Assembly: GCF_000770795.1 (NCBI RefSeq)
Contig: NZ_JRKJ01000021.1
Location: forward strand, 62,001-126,000
Direction of reading: 5' to 3'
DNA length: 64,000 bases
From: Lysobacter dokdonensis DS-58
GTDB taxonomy: Bacteria; Pseudomonadota; Gammaproteobacteria; Xanthomonadales; Xanthomonadaceae
Shown piece by piece: positions 60,850 to 64,000 of this stretch. Within the stretch, counting starts at the first letter, position 1, and every line of letters begins with the position of its first letter. Under the pieces are notes generated by a model. It had not been told where the DNA came from and did not search any database. It worked only from the letters and a program-made list of their open reading frames with translations. The position numbers were made by a program, and so were the translations under genes.

Positions 60850-61236
60850 ATGCACATCCAACGCAAGGCGCGAACACGCATGCGGCGCGATGCGTTCGCG
60901 CTCGTATTCTTCGCGGCCGCATCGCCGGCGGCCCTCGCGCAACAGGCGAATGCGACATTCGCAACACCGGTCGACAACGCGGCGCTCGACGCCCAACGCG
61001 GCGGCGACGGCACGCTCGTCAACACGGTCGACATCGACATCGACCTGGACGGCACGGTCGACGGCAACACCGCGATCGACAACGTCACGGGACAGAACCT
61101 GATCGACGGCGGCAGCTTCGCCAACAACGCGGGCATCGCCACCGTGATCCAGAACTCGGGCAATAACGTGCTCATCCAGAACGGCATGGCGGTCAGCGTG
61201 CAGTTCCTGGGCGCGACCACGGCCGCACCGCCATGA
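60850..61236 (+). CDS. Small secreted protein with QNSG...IQNGM motif, candidate minor amyloid subunit
   Basis: A 128-residue protein with a basic N-terminus and signal peptide ending PAALA. The mature part has LDAQRGG (residues 46-52), a double-glycine site reminiscent of C39 peptidase substrates, and IQNSGNNVLIQNGMAVSVQ (about 100-118), close to curlin- or Fap-like repeat style. Overlap of its stop with the ATG of the C39 peptidase gene (ATGA) makes them translationally coupled. GGAAGGAG precedes the ATG. Function inferred. Confidence 0.72.
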   Translation: MHIQRKARTRMRRDAFALVFFAAASPAALAQQANATFATPVDNAALDAQRGGDGTLVNTVDIDIDLDGTVDGNTAIDNVTGQNLIDGGSFANNAGIATVIQNSGNNVLIQNGMAVSVQFLGATTAAPP

Positions 61237-61931
61237 TCCGGCGGCGCGCGCGCTGGCACGCGATCGCAACGGGCGCGCTGTTTGCGCTCGGCGTCGCCTG
61301 CGCGCACGCCGGTTCGGTGCCGTTGCACGATGGCAACGGCGACTATGCAGTGCGCGTGACGAGCCTGAAGGAAGCGCGCTTCGCCACCGTGGTGCGGCAA
61401 CGCTACGACTTCAGTTGCGGATCGGCGGCGGTGGCGACGTTGCTGACGCATCACTTCGGCCGGCCCGTGCGCGAAGCGGACGTCTTCCAGGAGATGTACG
61501 CGCAAGGCGACCAGGCGCGTATCCGGAAGCTCGGATTTTCCTTGCTCGACATGCGCCGCTACCTGCAGGCGCACGGGTTCCGCGCAGATGGGTTCGCACT
61601 GCCGCTGGAAAAGCTGGCAGAGGAAGGCGTGCCGGCAATCGTGTTGCTCAACGACCGCGGCTATCGGCATTTCGTCGTGGTGAAGGGGATCCGCGGCAAT
61701 CGCGTGCTCGTGGGCGATCCCGCCGCGGGCCTGCGTACGATCCGGCGCGATCGCTTCGACACGTTGTGGGAGTCGCGCGTGTTGTTCGTCGTGCACAACC
61801 ATCGCGACCTGGCGCAATTCAACAACCCGCGCGACTGGCGCATCGCGCCGGCCGGGCCGCTGGACCTGTCGATCCAGCGCGACGGGCTGCAGCATGTCGT
61901 GATGCCGCGACGCGGGCCGGGCGATGTGTAG
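61233..61931 (+). CDS. Secreted C39-family cysteine peptidase (FapD-like)
   Basis: A 232-residue protein with a signal peptide ending AHA (about residue 26). The papain-like C39 domain has the catalytic Cys62 in YDFSCGSAAVATLL, His146 in YRHFVVVKGI and Asp162 in VLVGDPAAG. It lacks any ABC transporter part, as FapD does. In Fap systems FapD is needed for fibre secretion or maturation. It overlaps both neighbouring genes by a few bases, so it belongs firmly to this operon. Confidence 0.86.
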   Translation: MIRRRARWHAIATGALFALGVACAHAGSVPLHDGNGDYAVRVTSLKEARFATVVRQRYDFSCGSAAVATLLTHHFGRPVREADVFQEMYAQGDQARIRKLGFSLLDMRRYLQAHGFRADGFALPLEKLAEEGVPAIVLLNDRGYRHFVVVKGIRGNRVLVGDPAAGLRTIRRDRFDTLWESRVLFVVHNHRDLAQFNNPRDWRIAPAGPLDLSIQRDGLQHVVMPRRGPGDV

Positions 61932-62424
61932 GGCGATCGCGCTCTTCGCGTTGTTCGCCATCGCGCCGGCGTTCGCGCAGGACGCCGCGCCGAACGTGCG
62001 CGACCTGCCGCCCGACTGGCAGGCCGTCGCGCCGTCGAGACTGGCGCAAATGCGCGGCGGATTCACCATTCCCGGCGGCGCCAACATTTCCTTCGGCATC
62101 GAACGTGCGGTGTACATCAACGGCACGCTCGTCGTCGAAACGCGGGCGTACGTGCCCGACCTGTCGCGCATCACGACCGACCAGGCGCAGGCGCTCTCGC
62201 GCGCGATCGCGCCGCTGGTCGTGCGCAACGGCGCGGGCAACACCGCGTCGGTGTCGCCCGGCGCGGTGGGGACGCTGACCATCGTGCAGAACTCGCTGGA
62301 CAACCAGCGCATCGCGGGCATGACGGCGCTGACGGTCGGCGTCGGCTCGCTCGCGCAATTCCAGGCGCTCAACGCCAGCGGCGCGTTGATCGACGCACAG
62401 CTTCGACTCGCATCCACCCGCTGA
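61924..62424 (+). CDS. Secreted protein with QNS...GM motif, FapE/curlin-like candidate
   Basis: A 166-residue protein with a signal peptide ending PAFA (about residue 18). It has LAQMRGG (residues 40-46, another double-glycine), a beta-rich stretch (NISFGIERAVYINGTLVVETRAYVPD, in parts) and VQNSLDNQRIAGMTALTV (121-138) related to the motif in the other two small proteins. The start overlaps the peptidase stop by 8 bases. It is a candidate minor subunit or nucleator. Confidence 0.72.
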   Translation: MCRAIALFALFAIAPAFAQDAAPNVRDLPPDWQAVAPSRLAQMRGGFTIPGGANISFGIERAVYINGTLVVETRAYVPDLSRITTDQAQALSRAIAPLVVRNGAGNTASVSPGAVGTLTIVQNSLDNQRIAGMTALTVGVGSLAQFQALNASGALIDAQLRLASTR

Positions 62425-62446
62425 TCCACGACAAGGAGGTCGCGCC

Positions 62447-63751
62447 ATGGCCCGACGTGCATGCAGTCTTCGACGGCTGGCGCTTGCGATGGCGGTGTGT
62501 GGCGCGACCGGTGGCGCATGGGCGCAGCAGAAGGCGGAAAGTACGGAAGCGCGCATCGAACGGCTGGAAGCGCAGGTGAAGGCGCAGTCCGCGCGGCTGG
62601 ATTCGATGGAGAAGACGCTGATCGAACGCGAGTTCGAGATCGCCGAATTGAAGCAGGCGATCGGGATGGACGACATGCGTGCGCGCGGCACCGCGTCGCA
62701 ACCGGCACCACAGGCGCAACCGGCGCAGGCGACGGCGCAGCAATCGCAGCAACGCCAGGCACCGGTGGGACAGGCTCCGCCCGAGGCGGAGAACCCGCCG
62801 CAGGTCGCGCAGATCTTCGATCAACCCAGCGTGCTGACGCCGGCGGGCTCGTTCGTCTTCGAGCCTTCGTTGCAGGTGGGCTACTGGGCGAACGACCGCG
62901 TCGCGCTCGTCGGCTACTCGGTGATCCCTGCGCTGCTCATCGGCCTGATCGACGTGCGCCAAGTGAAGATCACCAGCGCCACCGCCGCATTCGCCGCGCG
63001 CTGGGGCGTCTCGAAAGGCTTCGAACTCGAAGCGCGCATTCCCTACGTCTACACGAACACCGACACGGTGAGCCGCGAGATATTCACCGGCACGGCGGTG
63101 GATCGCGTGTTCGAAGCCGACGGCAAGGGCATCGGCGATGTCGAACTCACCGGGCGCTATCAGTTCAGTCATTCGGGGCCCGACAAGCCGTTCTACGTGG
63201 GGTGGCTGCGTTACAAGAGCACCACCGGGAGGGATCCGTTCGAAGTGCCGTCCGATTGCGTCACGCGCTGCGTGGGCAACGCCACCGGCACGGGGTTGCC
63301 GCTCGAATTGCCGACGGGCACCGGTTTCCAGTCGCTGCAGGCCGGCGTGACCTGGCTCTATGCGTCGGACCCGGCGGTGTTCTTCGGGAACCTGAGCTAT
63401 CTGCACAACTTCGAGCGCGACAACGTGCAGCGGCAAGTGCTCGGCGGTGCGAAGGAATCGCTGGGGTCGATCGACGTGGGCGATGTGTTCGGGCTCAACG
63501 TCGGCGTCGGTTTGGCGCTGAACGAGAAGGCCTCGATCAGCATCGGCTACGAGCAGAACTTCATCGGCAAGACGCAGCAGAACGGGCAGGACCTGCCGGG
63601 CGCGGTGCGGTTGGTGACGGGGACCTTGCTGCTCGGCGCGAGTTATCGCTTCAGCGACACACGCATGCTCAATGTCTCGCTCGGCGTGGGCACGACCCGG
63701 GATACGCCGGATGTGACGCTCACCGTGCGGACGCCTTTCTCGGTGCGCTGA
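62447..63751 (+). CDS. Outer-membrane beta-barrel with N-terminal coiled coil (FapF-like exporter)
   Basis: A 434-residue protein: signal peptide (ends GAWA, about 26), a heptad coiled coil (ARIERLEAQVKAQSARLDSM, about 33-72), a Gln/Ala/Pro-rich linker (about 78-118) and a beta-barrel with VLTPAGSFVFEPSLQVGYW, IPALLIGLIDVRQVKITS, ELEARIPYVYTNTDTVSREI and GKGIGDVELTGRYQF, ending FSVR. This is the layout of FapF, whose trimeric coiled coil gates a barrel exporting amyloid subunits. AAGGAGGT directly precedes the ATG. It is the last gene of the cluster. Confidence 0.86.
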   Translation: MARRACSLRRLALAMAVCGATGGAWAQQKAESTEARIERLEAQVKAQSARLDSMEKTLIEREFEIAELKQAIGMDDMRARGTASQPAPQAQPAQATAQQSQQRQAPVGQAPPEAENPPQVAQIFDQPSVLTPAGSFVFEPSLQVGYWANDRVALVGYSVIPALLIGLIDVRQVKITSATAAFAARWGVSKGFELEARIPYVYTNTDTVSREIFTGTAVDRVFEADGKGIGDVELTGRYQFSHSGPDKPFYVGWLRYKSTTGRDPFEVPSDCVTRCVGNATGTGLPLELPTGTGFQSLQAGVTWLYASDPAVFFGNLSYLHNFERDNVQRQVLGGAKESLGSIDVGDVFGLNVGVGLALNEKASISIGYEQNFIGKTQQNGQDLPGAVRLVTGTLLLGASYRFSDTRMLNVSLGVGTTRDTPDVTLTVRTPFSVR

Positions 63752-63903
63752 CGCCTTCGACTGCCGCTTCAACGCGAATCGTCCGCGCCTGATCGGGTTG
63801 CGCGCCGCTATCTGCGCGGTTCGCGCAATGGCCAGCATGAAAGGGCGCGAGCACCAGGGGGATGTCGATCCGCGATGTCCGGTGCCGCGGGGAGAGGGCA
63901 TCG

Positions 63904-64000
63904 ATGCACGTGAAACCAGCGTGGTGGGCGGGCGCGTTGTGCGCGTCGCTGTGGTGGATGGGCATGGCACGGGCGGAAGAGACGTCCGGTGAAGCGGTCG
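63904..64000 (+). CDS. Start of a secreted protein (cut by window edge)
   Basis: The first 32 codons encode MHVKPAWWAGALCASLWWMG followed by MARAEETSGEAV, a signal peptide with cleavage near ARA. GGAGAGGGC lies five bases before the ATG at 63904. The function cannot be read from this fragment; it may belong to the Fap-like cluster. Confidence 0.6.
   Translation, partial: MHVKPAWWAGALCASLWWMGMARAEETSGEAV

Noticed and set aside
59394-62762. Very long minus-strand open frame across the Fap-like cluster
   Set aside because: It mirrors a GC-rich low-complexity coding region; its Pro/Ala/Arg/Val-rich translation has no family features, while the plus strand has signal peptides, Shine-Dalgarno sequences and catalytic motifs.

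Overview
The window is a GC-rich, densely coded chromosome segment whose gene content points to the Xanthomonadaceae (Lysobacteraceae), most likely a Lysobacter-like gammaproteobacterium. The supporting features are a lipoyl-domain-bearing E3 directly behind a single-lipoyl aceF, many small secreted EF-hand, PepSY and DUF proteins, a PilU-type pilus ATPase, and the order atpIBEFHAGDC ... glmU ... glmS. No rRNA, tRNA, CRISPR array or intact insertion sequence was seen.

Layout. 1-15 kb: the start of a ligase-associated DNA exonuclease (cut by the window edge), a TspO-like membrane protein, EF-hand and PepSY secreted proteins, a PAS-PAS hybrid histidine kinase, a GAF-GGDEF cyclase, a two-gene ABC exporter, PilU, an Atm1-type ABC exporter and an NRDE protein. 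15-22 kb: two tandem small secreted paralogues, a cNMP-EAL protein, a TonB-dependent receptor interrupted by an in-frame TGA, RtcB and a sorbosone-dehydrogenase-like protein. 22-30 kb: an ECF sigma factor with its anti-sigma partner. The same bipartite motif (TGCAACC-N15-GYATCT) lies in front of the sigma gene, its divergent membrane-protein neighbour and a small gene at 28.9 kb, suggesting a small local regulon. Between these are RNA-modification and DNA-repair genes. 30-33.3 kb: PDH E2 and E3. 33.5-40.7 kb: the complete ATP synthase operon with a clear sigma70 promoter and terminator.

In E. coli the atp operon is followed directly by glmU and glmS. Here that order is preserved but opened by two blocks. 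The first (40.9-47.4 kb) is a two-part secreted RHS/YD-repeat toxin system with an AT-richer toxin tip and an overlapping putative immunity gene. The second (49.0-57.4 kb) is a glycosyltransferase plus a module of NtrY-like kinase, NtrC-like activator and MacAB-type exporter. Upstream of the exporter operon lies an excellent sigma54 promoter preceded by two perfect inverted repeats.

59.8-63.8 kb: the most interesting region is a five-gene cluster resembling the Fap functional-amyloid operon in architecture. It holds a Gly/Asn/Thr-rich low-complexity secreted protein, two further small secreted proteins sharing a C-terminal QNS...GM motif with it, a C39-type cysteine peptidase (FapD-like), and an outer-membrane beta-barrel with an N-terminal coiled coil (FapF-like). 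A candidate sigma54 promoter precedes it. The subunit sequences look unlike FapB/FapC, so this may be a divergent and little-described amyloid/fibre export system. A further secreted protein begins at the right edge.
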